DNA from: a virus
IMG/VR virus record: IMGVR_UViG_3300003691_000010
Span: 1 to 48,453 of that record
Direction: 5' to 3' (one strand)
Length of the DNA: 48,453 nucleotides
Shown here: positions 1 to 8,900 of the stretch, in pieces
How positions within the stretch are numbered: position 1 is the first letter of the stretch
Layout of the letters: every line of letters begins with the position of its first letter
The notes under the pieces: model-generated
What the model was told of the DNA's origin: nothing
Seen by the model: the letters and a program-made list of their open reading frames with translations, nothing else
The model's database searches: none
Translations under genes and position numbers: made by a program

Positions 1-299
1 CGAAAGCTAAACTTCCTTTTTTTTGCCAAAAGGTTGTAGATGAATCTAAAAAAGATAATTTTCATTCAGCTATCTACTTACTTAAGGAAGGCGCAACAAC
101 TGCATGGTTCAGACCGTTACGTCCCTATTTAACCGCATATTTAGACCAACGAGTAAAATTTATTGATGGTACCACTGGCAAAATTTGTCAATCGCCCACA
201 TCAGGGCATTGTTTAGTTTATCTTGGCGACGATGTTAAAAAGTTTATCAGCGTAATGAGTGCTGGCGGTTTTTGTTATTTTCCAAATATGAATTATTAA
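1..299 (+). CDS. dam: Phage Dam methyltransferase, C-terminal part, cut by window start
   Basis: Reading from base 3, 98 codons are open to a TAA at 297-299. The motif AIYLLKEGATTAWFRPL, followed by VKFIDG and a LVYLG strand, is the C-terminal half of the phage Dam family, where a LLP-type strand and a W-F pair follow the NPPY motif. It pairs with the N-terminal half at 48215-48453. No start codon belongs here: it is a fragment because of where the window was cut. Confidence 0.72.
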   Translation, partial: KAKLPFFCQKVVDESKKDNFHSAIYLLKEGATTAWFRPLRPYLTAYLDQRVKFIDGTTGKICQSPTSGHCLVYLGDDVKKFISVMSAGGFCYFPNMNY

Positions 300-309
300 G
301 GAGCAGATA

Positions 310-501
310 GTGAGCACAAGAAAAGATACAATTGACTTTCTAATCGGCTGGGATGCGGGAGTAGCGGCACAGAATGTTAAGATACAAGATTTGATTAATG
401 AGTTGAGCGGTGATTATTCGCACAGTTCACTCGAGGGAAAGGCATGTTTATCAGCATTCATACAGGATTTAAAGAAAGTAATAGGTGATATTGATGAATA
501 A
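310..501 (+). CDS. Hypothetical protein, 63 aa
   Basis: Starts with GTG at 310 behind AAGGAGCAGATA, a good ribosome site, ten bases after the Dam stop. The product is small, slightly acidic and probably helical. It overlaps the NinB-like gene by 8 bases, so the two are likely translationally coupled. No family recognised. Confidence 0.65.
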   Translation: MSTRKDTIDFLIGWDAGVAAQNVKIQDLINELSGDYSHSSLEGKACLSAFIQDLKKVIGDIDE

Positions 502-898
502 ATTTCATCAACTAATCCGATTCGGCGAATACACTCAAAACCAAAAGGCTCGAGTCATTGAGTTTATCTCTAATTTAATTATTGAAGAGAAGAAAGAGTA
601 TAAAATCACGATTGAACCATACAAGGAGAATAAAACACTCGAGCAGCTTGGTTATTATTGGTCGACGATAGTCCCTGTTTGCATGGATTGGCAGGGTTTG
701 GTTAAGGATGATGCGGATATATGGTTGAAGGAAAAGTGCGCCATACCGCGTATTATGACCGTTATGGGTGAAGTCTTTGAAGTGAGAGCTTCCATTGCAA
801 AAATGAAGGTCGACGAAATGAGCCGATATATTGACGATTGCATTAATTTTATGGGTTCGCAAGGGCAATACACGCCACCACCAAGATATAAATCATGA
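494..898 (+). CDS. ninB: NinB/Orf-like recombination mediator
   Basis: The ATG at 494 is preferred over GTG 485 because AGGTGAT lies about six bases upstream. The 134-aa product has the KTLEQLGYYW helix and the following WQG/VKDDADIWLKEKC segment, resembling the EQN-x-KLWAML core of NinB (lambda Orf). Those proteins bind ssDNA and help load annealing or recombination proteins. Its place just before NinG supports the call. Sequence identity to lambda NinB looks low, so it could be an unrelated small DNA-binding protein. Confidence 0.55.
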   Translation: MNKFHQLIRFGEYTQNQKARVIEFISNLIIEEKKEYKITIEPYKENKTLEQLGYYWSTIVPVCMDWQGLVKDDADIWLKEKCAIPRIMTVMGEVFEVRASIAKMKVDEMSRYIDDCINFMGSQGQYTPPPRYKS

Positions 899-1047
899 CA
901 CACCACCCAAGACAGCTAGAGTGTGAGAAGTGCGTGAAGTCAAAACAAGTCTGTAACCTGGATTTTAGCAAGATGAAGGTTGCGGGAGAATATGCCGGCG
1001 TTTCAATTATAGTTTTGTGTGATAAATATTTGGAGAGAGTGAGATAG
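895..1047 (+). CDS. Small Cys-containing hypothetical protein, 50 aa
   Basis: The ATG at 895 overlaps the NinB-like stop (ATGA), and its TAG overlaps the GTG of ninG by one base. The N-terminal ECEKC followed by C20 suggests a metal-binding knuckle. The tight overlaps on both sides argue that it is real and coupled to its neighbours. Confidence 0.6.
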   Translation: MTHHPRQLECEKCVKSKQVCNLDFSKMKVAGEYAGVSIIVLCDKYLERVR

Positions 1048-1610
1048 TGGCTACAGGTAAATTAAAATGCAAACATTGTCGGGACTGGTTTGATAGATTT
1101 GGCATGATTCAAACTAGAGTTGGTAGGTTTTGCAGCACTGAGCACCAAATCCAGTGGGCTATTGCGAATAAGGCAAAAGGCAGGAAGAAAATTGAGCAAT
1201 CCGAACGTAAAATTACTATCGCAGCGAAGAAGAACAATCTTAAGACTAGAAAAGATGCAGCAAAAAAAGCGTGCCATGATTACATCAGAGCCAGAGACTC
1301 AGGGAAAGGGTGTATCTGCTGTAATAAGCCTCTTGGCAATAACTTCCACGCTGGCCACTGGTTGGAGTCAGGAAATAACCCCCAAATCAGATATGACGAA
1401 GATAACATCCACGGACAAAGGTTGGATTGCAATTTCTTCAAGGGTGGAGACTCGGGAGACTATCAAGAGAACCTTATAATTAAAATCGGGTTAGATAGGG
1501 TTAATAAGCTTAAAAACTTAACAGGCGGCACCGTTAAGCGCTCACCTGATGAATACAAAATTATAGAAAAATATTACAAAAACAAGCTGGAAGAACTTAA
1601 GCGTCTATAA
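1047..1610 (+). CDS. ninG: NinG/Rap recombination nuclease
   Basis: 187 aa, the usual NinG length. It has an N-terminal zinc knuckle (C8, C11, C29), a basic helix at about 45-75, then DYIRARD, a second Cys cluster (C89, C91, C92), AGHWLESG and DNIHGQRLDCN, the HNH-like core of NinG/Rap. Known Rap proteins are structure-specific endonucleases acting on recombination intermediates. The GTG start at 1047 overlaps the preceding stop. It is the last gene of the + strand operon and ends ten bases from the convergent tailspike stop. Confidence 0.9.
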   Translation: MATGKLKCKHCRDWFDRFGMIQTRVGRFCSTEHQIQWAIANKAKGRKKIEQSERKITIAAKKNNLKTRKDAAKKACHDYIRARDSGKGCICCNKPLGNNFHAGHWLESGNNPQIRYDEDNIHGQRLDCNFFKGGDSGDYQENLIIKIGLDRVNKLKNLTGGTVKRSPDEYKIIEKYYKNKLEELKRL

Positions 1611-1619
1611 GGTATGGTC

Positions 1620-3521
1620 TTATACAAAAGTATATCCAGTCCCAAATGCATTATTTATAACCGCTTTAACTTCCCAGAAACCATCATCATAACAATGTAA
1701 AGTAACACCCGTCCAATCAGATGAAATTCGAAGTTTTTGCCCTGCTGTGCCGCCTCTAATTGTCTCCGTACCATCAGGTATCATTTCGTAATGAAAACCG
1801 CCTCCAACTGTATCACTTCTTATTCCTGTGAATTCCATTCCAGTTTTAGCTGGTGGTAAGGTTAAATTAGCTGTTGTTGCGAATTTACTAATATAAGACC
1901 ATCCACTAACAGAAGGATTTGCTACTTCTGCAAAAGTTGTTTGTATTATTTGTTTAGAAACTGATTGTACGCCGAATAATTCAGGTAACATGTTGTTCGC
2001 GGGGTCTTCCGCGAATGAGAATGGGTCTGATTTAAAGTTATCTAATTCAACCTTAATTATATCTTCTTTACCTGCCATCAATGTTGTTAAATTAACGCCA
2101 GAACCAGCAACTAAAGCTACTGTTTGATTGAATCCTGTATTTCTTTTCATTGCTAACAAGTTGGGTGTATCAAACAACCTGACTACGCCGCGCCCTGTTG
2201 TTAGCGCTCCGTCTACTGTGTAAGCATCAGAGTTTGTTATGCTAACAACTGTTGGTCTAATGTCCGAATCGTTATTGGCAGGGGCAAAGTTGTTGACTAA
2301 CGTTTTAGAACCATTCTCACCGCCTGCTCGGAATCTGTCTATGATAACTACACCAGTTCTATGTCCTCCAGCGGTAGCCCTGTTGTTTATCCATGCTGTT
2401 TCAGAGAACCCACCGGTGGCCCCCGGTACGCCTAAAACATTCTTCAGAATAAGTTTACCGGCGTTTTCAATACCCGCCTGCTGATTGGCTGTTCTGTCTT
2501 TTTGCTTTATCCAGCCTCCGTCAATTACTACATAATCACCTTTAATTACATTGATTTCAGTAGCACACTTAAACCATGTGCAGTCTTTAAATAGTCCATT
2601 TGTGCTTTGACATTCATATTCTACAGCGGTAATACAACCTAGGAACTTACACTGCTCAACAAGTATTTTCCCTGTATCCTGATTATTGTTGCTAATATCT
2701 AAAGCGTTGTTATCTTGAAAGCTAAAACCTTTCATCTGAAATCTAAAAAATGAATTGGCAATGCTTCCATCGAATGCAAAATGACTTGCACCGCAAATAA
2801 TTATTGCATCATCACCTTTATAATTTAAATACGAGCCTAAGCTTACTGGTAGCGTTTCAAAATTATAAACCCCCTTTGGATAAAACACTTTCATTACAGT
2901 CTTATCGCCCAGACCAACAAAAGTACCGGATTGAGTTGCTGCTGCTGCAAAATCTTCAGCAGCTTGGCAGGCTGGTTGGTCATCAAAAGCGGCACCTATA
3001 GCTTTTGCGCCAAATTCTCTAGTATTTACCGGGCTAGTAACTATCAGCACAAAACTAATTAAAGCATTTGCTGTACTAACAATAACGTTTGCGCCTTGGG
3101 TTGATCCAGTTGGTAAAGGCGTAACGCTTGAAGTTAGAACAGTATTATAGTCAGCGCCGCCACCGTTGCCGGTCGAGAATTCTTTTGTTGTGCCTTTATC
3201 GCCAACCCTTAAGTGCTTGCTGGCCGTCATTTCTGCGACAGTATCAAATGTATTTCTTGTACCGTTATCAATGATTACAGTCTCAATTCTTGCAGCACTT
3301 TCAATCTTATATATTCCAGCCTCAACCCAAAACTCTAGCACGCCATTTGAATCTGTGACCGCTCCAGGCTGAGTTATTGGAGATGCACCTGCACTATCGC
3401 TATAAATGACAGCTAAAGAATCATCCAGCTCAACTCTTACCTCAACATCTTGAGCAGGCACCGCGTTAATCGTTGGATCTGAATCCTTTAATGCTGTGAA
3501 TGAATAATTAACTAAACTCAT
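1620..3521 (-). CDS. Tailspike / receptor-binding protein, beta-helix type
   Basis: 633 aa. The N-terminal 110 residues form a beta-rich attachment domain. A NTREFGAKAIGAAFDDQPACQAA motif near 165-190 is the usual entry to a pectate-lyase-like right-handed beta-helix, followed by repeated short strands (SFFRFQMKGFSFQDN, LVEQCKFLGC, GLFKDCTWFKC) typical of parallel coils. The C-terminal 100 residues look like a separate beta domain. It is the last late tail gene. Likely role: host surface recognition, possibly polysaccharide cleavage. Its ATG overlaps the upstream stop (ATGA). Confidence 0.8.
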   Translation of the reverse strand: MSLVNYSFTALKDSDPTINAVPAQDVEVRVELDDSLAVIYSDSAGASPITQPGAVTDSNGVLEFWVEAGIYKIESAARIETVIIDNGTRNTFDTVAEMTASKHLRVGDKGTTKEFSTGNGGGADYNTVLTSSVTPLPTGSTQGANVIVSTANALISFVLIVTSPVNTREFGAKAIGAAFDDQPACQAAEDFAAAATQSGTFVGLGDKTVMKVFYPKGVYNFETLPVSLGSYLNYKGDDAIIICGASHFAFDGSIANSFFRFQMKGFSFQDNNALDISNNNQDTGKILVEQCKFLGCITAVEYECQSTNGLFKDCTWFKCATEINVIKGDYVVIDGGWIKQKDRTANQQAGIENAGKLILKNVLGVPGATGGFSETAWINNRATAGGHRTGVVIIDRFRAGGENGSKTLVNNFAPANNDSDIRPTVVSITNSDAYTVDGALTTGRGVVRLFDTPNLLAMKRNTGFNQTVALVAGSGVNLTTLMAGKEDIIKVELDNFKSDPFSFAEDPANNMLPELFGVQSVSKQIIQTTFAEVANPSVSGWSYISKFATTANLTLPPAKTGMEFTGIRSDTVGGGFHYEMIPDGTETIRGGTAGQKLRISSDWTGVTLHCYDDGFWEVKAVINNAFGTGYTFV

Positions 3522-5764
3522 GATACCAATCCTATGATTTGTTCCGAGTTATTCCCGGCTATAATTGTTACTGTATTTCCGTTTTTATTGATTGCAGCAC
3601 CTGCAGCGCCGCCACTTGCATCTGGAGTATTTGCGCCTGCCTCAGCTAGTGCGCCGCCACCACCACCAGGTGAACCTTTTGTACCGCCTGAGCCGTTTGT
3701 TCCTTGGGTGTTGCCGGGGCCGCTTGCTGCGCCAGCTAAACCGCCGCTACCACCAGAACAGCCTTGCCCACCGCCGCCACCATTACCGCTGACAGTTCCA
3801 GCACCTTTAAATCCACCTTCACCACCACCGCCGCCAGCAATCAAGCCAAATCCGTTATCTATTATAGCATTAGTCGTTATATTTAGGGCTAGACCTCCAG
3901 CGCTTCCGTTTGTTGGTACACCCAATACTTGGGGAGCTTCTATATCGCCACCAGTGCCACCGTTTCCACCTTTACCGAAAATAGAGCCTAGAATTATTAA
4001 TTTTAGTGTTGCGCCAGCAAAAAAAGTACCTTGATCGAATGTGGAACAAATATCAACACCAGTATTTATTACAACAACATATTCGCGAGCTTCGGTTGTC
4101 GTTAATTCATCAGTCAGCAAATAATTTGTTTTATCTACACTTATAAATAGATCGGCGTCTGCCGGTACTGCAGCGACATAAGATAATCCAACAAAGTCCC
4201 ATTGCTGATCTCTTGAAGATGGTCTTAAAGATATGCATTGGCAAGTGGTGACCTTATTATTTAAGCCTGCGTCCGGTATTTTGCTCGTGTTTATATTAAA
4301 TATTGAGCCTAACCACATCCTACCGCCGGTCACAGTGTCGATATATCTTTGATCGACAGTACCAGAAACCTCAAGAGGAGTTTTTCCAAAACGGTTAATA
4401 TTCCTTTGCACAAAATTTGTTGCTAAATTATTGTCTTCGACTGTATTTATTATCCAGTTTGAAAATAATGGTTTACCTTCAGATACCACACTTTCGTCTG
4501 CATCACCCTCCACAACTCCGTCAATAACCTGGAAGTGTTTGGAATAGTTTTCTTCGCTATTACTTTCTGTTATATCTGTTTTGTTCCAATGTATTGTTTG
4601 CCTTGTAATTTGTTTTTTAGGGTTTGGTTTAGCTTTTATTTTACCCTGCATTAAATGCTCAACTTCGTCAAAAGTAATGACAGGTGTAGCAAAATCTGGA
4701 GCTGTAACAATAACTAGCTCTTGCTCTATAATGTCGACAAACATGGATAAACCAGCCAATGCAATCAAATCATTGAGGTGCTTTTTAATCTCTTCAGGCT
4801 TAAATAAAATATTTGTTAGATTGTAATTAGCTAAATCTCCCGCTTTTAACGCAGCCCAATCAACAGTCGGGATATATGAAGTTGGTATTTTTGTATGGTC
4901 AGTAATCAGTTGTGTAATGATATCAATTATATTCACATCATCAAAAACAATACATTTTTGAAGTGTTTCACCTGACTTATGTTCTTTTGCTTCAGATCTA
5001 ATACCTCTAACTATATCCATTGTGGTGGTGGTTGCTACCGTATAAGACATAATCTCTTTTTCTATAGCAATGTGACCAGTAGCAGAAACAGCGCCGTATT
5101 CATCTGTTATAGGGCTTGTAAACGAAAGAGTTAACTGGTTACTAGTAATATCTCCAGATAGCTCGCCTTTACTTACTTCTGGCGCTACTGATTTTTTAGT
5201 CTCGACCAGTATTAATTCATCAACAAGATTAACAGACCAGTTCCCTCGATCATTTGGTGGCGTAAATGAATCAATTAAATAATTTTCAACTTGTGCATTG
5301 GCTTCTGAGTATTCAAAAGGATTGTAACCTCTGATTATTTTGCCTCTTCTGTTTATAAGATGATTTCTAGCTATCGTTTTTAAAGCATGGCTTCCATCAA
5401 CCCGCCGATCATCGTAGGGCGGTGGTAAAGAAAAATGATCGCCATCGTTAAAGTCTTGGAGCTCTACCGATCCGGTTGCTCTAAATCCAATTGTTTTACC
5501 TGGATCGATTCTTGGGGGATTACTCTTTGCTTTAATTAGTCCAGGAAAATGATCAACACCAAATAGCTGTTGGTCAGAATATCGGTAAACCCTAAAATCA
5601 GTGCCTGTGAAAGCGTTGGCGTTATCGGTTGTTTTAGGTGTTGCATAGCTATCAGCCTGCAATGCAAAAGTAGCATCTAATGCAGGATCGTTTTTATCCA
5701 GATGCATTTCAAAAACTGTAAAAGCCTTTCTTCTTGCTTTTAATTTTTCAGTGTCAAAGTTCAA
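3518..5764 (-). CDS. Tail tip / baseplate hub protein with Gly-rich C-terminal domain
   Basis: 748 aa. Residues 1-200 resemble the N-terminal part of marine siphophage tail-tip proteins. A segment near 210-265 ends in MDIVRGIRSEAKEHKSGE, a typical short tail-protein domain. Residues 280-500 look like a hub fold. From about residue 590 to 740 the chain is very rich in Gly (GGNGGTGG, GGGGGEGG, GGGGGQG), consistent with a polyglycine-helix adhesin domain. The position between a Dit-like gene and the tailspike supports a hub or central-fibre role. Confidence 0.65.
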   Translation of the reverse strand: MNFDTEKLKARRKAFTVFEMHLDKNDPALDATFALQADSYATPKTTDNANAFTGTDFRVYRYSDQQLFGVDHFPGLIKAKSNPPRIDPGKTIGFRATGSVELQDFNDGDHFSLPPPYDDRRVDGSHALKTIARNHLINRRGKIIRGYNPFEYSEANAQVENYLIDSFTPPNDRGNWSVNLVDELILVETKKSVAPEVSKGELSGDITSNQLTLSFTSPITDEYGAVSATGHIAIEKEIMSYTVATTTTMDIVRGIRSEAKEHKSGETLQKCIVFDDVNIIDIITQLITDHTKIPTSYIPTVDWAALKAGDLANYNLTNILFKPEEIKKHLNDLIALAGLSMFVDIIEQELVIVTAPDFATPVITFDEVEHLMQGKIKAKPNPKKQITRQTIHWNKTDITESNSEENYSKHFQVIDGVVEGDADESVVSEGKPLFSNWIINTVEDNNLATNFVQRNINRFGKTPLEVSGTVDQRYIDTVTGGRMWLGSIFNINTSKIPDAGLNNKVTTCQCISLRPSSRDQQWDFVGLSYVAAVPADADLFISVDKTNYLLTDELTTTEAREYVVVINTGVDICSTFDQGTFFAGATLKLIILGSIFGKGGNGGTGGDIEAPQVLGVPTNGSAGGLALNITTNAIIDNGFGLIAGGGGGEGGFKGAGTVSGNGGGGGQGCSGGSGGLAGAASGPGNTQGTNGSGGTKGSPGGGGGALAEAGANTPDASGGAAGAAINKNGNTVTIIAGNNSEQIIGLVS

Positions 5765-6534
5765 GCAACACCCCGAATAGTCATATTGATTGAACTTAAC
5801 AATGAGCTTTCAAAGGTTGGCGCTGATGCTGTCCAATTACCATATACAGCCTGATCATTATTATTTTTATTCCACAAGAAAAATATTGGCAATCCCTTGG
5901 CATCATTAATAAAATCCTTAAATGTTGTTTCCATAAACGAAGTCTCAACGAAATTAATCTTAAATATTTCGGTCGTTCCCCGCGCCCGGACACCAGAAGG
6001 GCCGAATTGGTTAGCCTCGGTTCTACTTGTTGTCACAATGTCGTTACTAGTCCATCTGCCTGGTTGATATCCAACTGATACGTTGCGAGGGAATAATATT
6101 GATTCACCAAAATAAACCTCACCAACTTCTAGCAGTGTGTTGGAGCATGAAAATTCAAATTTAATAGTTGTTTGAACCGCCTTATCTATAATCAATAAAG
6201 CAGGTTGATTATCTTTCAATCCGCTAATAGTTGCCAAAGTACTCCCGCCCGAATCTTTAACCGTCAAAGAACACCCTGCAGTCAGCCAATTTACACCAGC
6301 CAATGCAATGTAATCCACATCCGAAAACGAACCATCAAATTGAAGTGTCGGGGCTGCGTTTGCAGGTCGCCATTTTAAGGTTGTTAATCCGTCAAAAGTT
6401 TTCTCTGCCCCAGATGTATCATGACTTGCCGTGACCGTTGCTGCAGTAGATGCAAGATTATCAAATGCAATTCTTGGATCTTTATCCGCCCCCAGCTCTG
6501 GAGTTATTGCTGTTACTACAAATACATTACTCAT
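5761..6534 (-). CDS. Minor / distal tail protein
   Basis: 257 aa between the tape measure and hub genes, overlapping both by 4 bases. The N-terminal half has PRIAFDNLA and ALAGVNWLTAGCSLTVKDSGG, resembling a discoidin-like beta-sandwich. The C-terminal half has SVGYQPGRWTSN and the ending SINMTIRGVA, as in minor tail proteins that join tube and tip. Position and fold suggest a distal-tail (Dit) function; this is inference. Confidence 0.55.
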   Translation of the reverse strand: MSNVFVVTAITPELGADKDPRIAFDNLASTAATVTASHDTSGAEKTFDGLTTLKWRPANAAPTLQFDGSFSDVDYIALAGVNWLTAGCSLTVKDSGGSTLATISGLKDNQPALLIIDKAVQTTIKFEFSCSNTLLEVGEVYFGESILFPRNVSVGYQPGRWTSNDIVTTSRTEANQFGPSGVRARGTTEIFKINFVETSFMETTFKDFINDAKGLPIFFLWNKNNNDQAVYGNWTASAPTFESSLLSSINMTIRGVA

Positions 6535-8900
6535 GATTCACCGCCAAACCTTTCAGCTTCTGCTATTCCCGCTACTATTCTTTGTGCAAATTCTACAGGT
6601 ATTTGCTCGCCAGGATCTAAATTTTCTAGAGCTGCGGCAACTTCAGCTAACCCTCTAAACTCTAATACATTTGTTTGCTGTATTGGATCTTGTCTTTGGG
6701 CTTGAGATTGTTGTGCACCTCCACCAGGAAAAGAGCCACCGCCACCGCCACCACCACCGCCACCAGAACTACCAAGCTTAAGAACTGAATTTGCAGCAAT
6801 AATACCTAAAGATACGCCGCGCTGAGTCTCTAATGCCGCTATAAATGGAGCTGCAGCGATACCTAGCTGGGCTGCTACATGCGCTTTAGCAACTTCTATC
6901 TGCATCCACACTTCACTTGCTGAAGCTCCTGCATCTATGGCAATTTGAGCCTTCTTGCTTTTAATTTTATCTTTTAATAATGCAGCACCGAACGCTATTA
7001 TCATTCCATTTGTTTGACGATTAATGTTAGCCAATTGTTTTGCTGCTTGGATATCCATCTCTATTTTTGTATCGCTTTCATCTTTCGCTATTAACTTTCT
7101 ATCTTCCGCTGCAGTTCTCTCGATATCTGTTTTCTCTAATTCAAATATTCTTTTTTGATCTAACTCTTGCAGCTCTAATTCAGCACCTAAAACCAATCTG
7201 GCTTCAGAGGTTAACTTATCGTTAGTTAGTAAAGCCTCTCTACGTTGCTCAAAATCAAGCGCTGCATCTGTTTTTGCTGTTTCCAGTGCTGCAAGGTCAG
7301 CTAAACGATTAAATTCTGTAATAGCTCGCTCTTGGTCTGCCGTGCTTGCAAATAATGATATTGCGGTGTCGTTAAACGCTCTCTGAACGGCTAACCTTTC
7401 GTTTAACTCAGCTTTAAGGCTTGCTGTTTTGAATCTCTCATTGTTGATAAATGGATCGTCTTGTTTTTCTACTTTGGGTTTGCCGGTTAACCCGCTTTGG
7501 TCTGTCGCACCGCGTAAATTAAACGCTACTCCAGCATCGAAAAGCGCGTCCCTTAGCAATAAAGCCTCTTTTCTTAGCTTTACTAGCTTCTCCTCTTCCT
7601 TCCCTATACCCGAAAACCCCAATTCTTCCCCGCTTTTCCTTGCGGCCAAAATAGCTGAGTCTAGACGGTTTACCTCAGTGACTGCATTTCTTATCTTTGC
7701 ATCTAGTTGACCTCTATTTAATTTACTAAAACTTGCAGCTAGAGTTTCGACCTCTTCCGCGAGCTTCTCGGTTGGTGACTTAGCATCTTCCGCGCTTGTT
7801 GCGAAAACGGCAATTGCGCTTGCGGCTATTAAAGCGACTCCAAGAGGGCCACCTAAGAACGCTAACGCACCCCTTAATCCTGTAGCAGCTAAAGTTGATA
7901 ATCTCATTGCTGTAGTTTGAGCAACTATGTTTTTTGTTGTGAAGTTAACGCCAGTATTAACAGCTTTTGTTACCGGTACGCTTGCGAGTTTTGCTGCAGT
8001 ATTTTTAACTGTTTCAATAGTATTGAGTATTACGCCGGCGGTAAGCTTACTAAACCCTGTTATGGCTGCAACTAATAATACATTTGCAATCGAATCAAGG
8101 TTTTCAGATAAGAATACAATTGATTCACCAGCATTGCCCATTGATGTAGTCACAAGGTCACTTGCGCCCACAAAAGCGATCGCGTTACTTTCTGCAATTA
8201 CCATTGATTGCGCCAAAGTCTCAACTGAATTAATCATTTTTTCATCAATGACACCAGCAGCCTGAGAGAATGCTGTTACCATTATTTCCGCAGTGATACC
8301 ACCGGTTGCCGCAAATTCTCTTAATTCGCCAGCGGTTAACCCTAAGCTTCTCTGTAATGCCCTCATTAATTCGGGCGCACCTTCCGCGATAGAGTTAAAT
8401 TCATCACCCCTCAACGCTCCAGATCCGAATGCTTGACCTAATTGGCGAATAGCGCCTGCTGATTCTGCGGCGGACTTTCCAGATATGGCGAATGACTTGC
8501 TGATGGTTTCAGTTAGTCTAATTTGTTCTTCAGTTGATAAATTAAGATTTTCAGTTGATAAAGTTAGCTGAGTGTATAAATCCGCTGTCTCGGTAAATCC
8601 AGCGCGCGACCTATTTGCGACCTCTAACAATGTAGCAGTTCTTTTTGTTAGTTGTTCTGTCGTGGTGGTGGTTTGTCTTATTTGATTTTGTAATGATGTA
8701 AATGCATCGGCATACTGAGCAACTACACGTATCTGAAGTGCTGCAGCCACAGCAATAACGGTTGTCTTAAGTTTTCCGAATGATTGGTTGGTTTTATCTG
8801 CAGCAGAGCCTAAGCCTCTCATTGAGCCGTCTAGCTTGTCAACTTTACGCTCCGCACCTCCCGAATCAACCTTAATTTTAATTGTTCGTTCCAGCGCCAT
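6531..8900 (-). CDS. Tail tape measure protein
   Basis: 789 aa. Residues 60-240 match the tape-measure N-terminal domain (ADAFTSLQNQIRQ, RSRAGFTETADLYTQL, SAAESAGAIRQLGQAFGSGA, RGDEFNSIAEGAPELMRAL). Hydrophobic stretches near 265-290 and 335-370 are probably membrane-inserting segments; the rest is mostly helical. A run of ten glycines lies near 715-730. Tape measures set tail length and are released during DNA entry. The ATG overlaps the stop of the frameshifted chaperone (TAATG). Confidence 0.93.
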   Translation of the reverse strand: MALERTIKIKVDSGGAERKVDKLDGSMRGLGSAADKTNQSFGKLKTTVIAVAAALQIRVVAQYADAFTSLQNQIRQTTTTTEQLTKRTATLLEVANRSRAGFTETADLYTQLTLSTENLNLSTEEQIRLTETISKSFAISGKSAAESAGAIRQLGQAFGSGALRGDEFNSIAEGAPELMRALQRSLGLTAGELREFAATGGITAEIMVTAFSQAAGVIDEKMINSVETLAQSMVIAESNAIAFVGASDLVTTSMGNAGESIVFLSENLDSIANVLLVAAITGFSKLTAGVILNTIETVKNTAAKLASVPVTKAVNTGVNFTTKNIVAQTTAMRLSTLAATGLRGALAFLGGPLGVALIAASAIAVFATSAEDAKSPTEKLAEEVETLAASFSKLNRGQLDAKIRNAVTEVNRLDSAILAARKSGEELGFSGIGKEEEKLVKLRKEALLLRDALFDAGVAFNLRGATDQSGLTGKPKVEKQDDPFINNERFKTASLKAELNERLAVQRAFNDTAISLFASTADQERAITEFNRLADLAALETAKTDAALDFEQRREALLTNDKLTSEARLVLGAELELQELDQKRIFELEKTDIERTAAEDRKLIAKDESDTKIEMDIQAAKQLANINRQTNGMIIAFGAALLKDKIKSKKAQIAIDAGASASEVWMQIEVAKAHVAAQLGIAAAPFIAALETQRGVSLGIIAANSVLKLGSSGGGGGGGGGGSFPGGGAQQSQAQRQDPIQQTNVLEFRGLAEVAAALENLDPGEQIPVEFAQRIVAGIAEAERFGGES

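Noticed and set aside
1610-1620. Bidirectional terminator between ninG and tailspike
   Set aside because: Only ten bases separate the convergent stops and no stable stem with a T run was found.
3534-4034. Pro-rich + strand frame of 166 codons
   Set aside because: It is the antisense of the Gly-rich part of the tail tip gene; GGN glycine codons read backwards give proline. No ribosome site.
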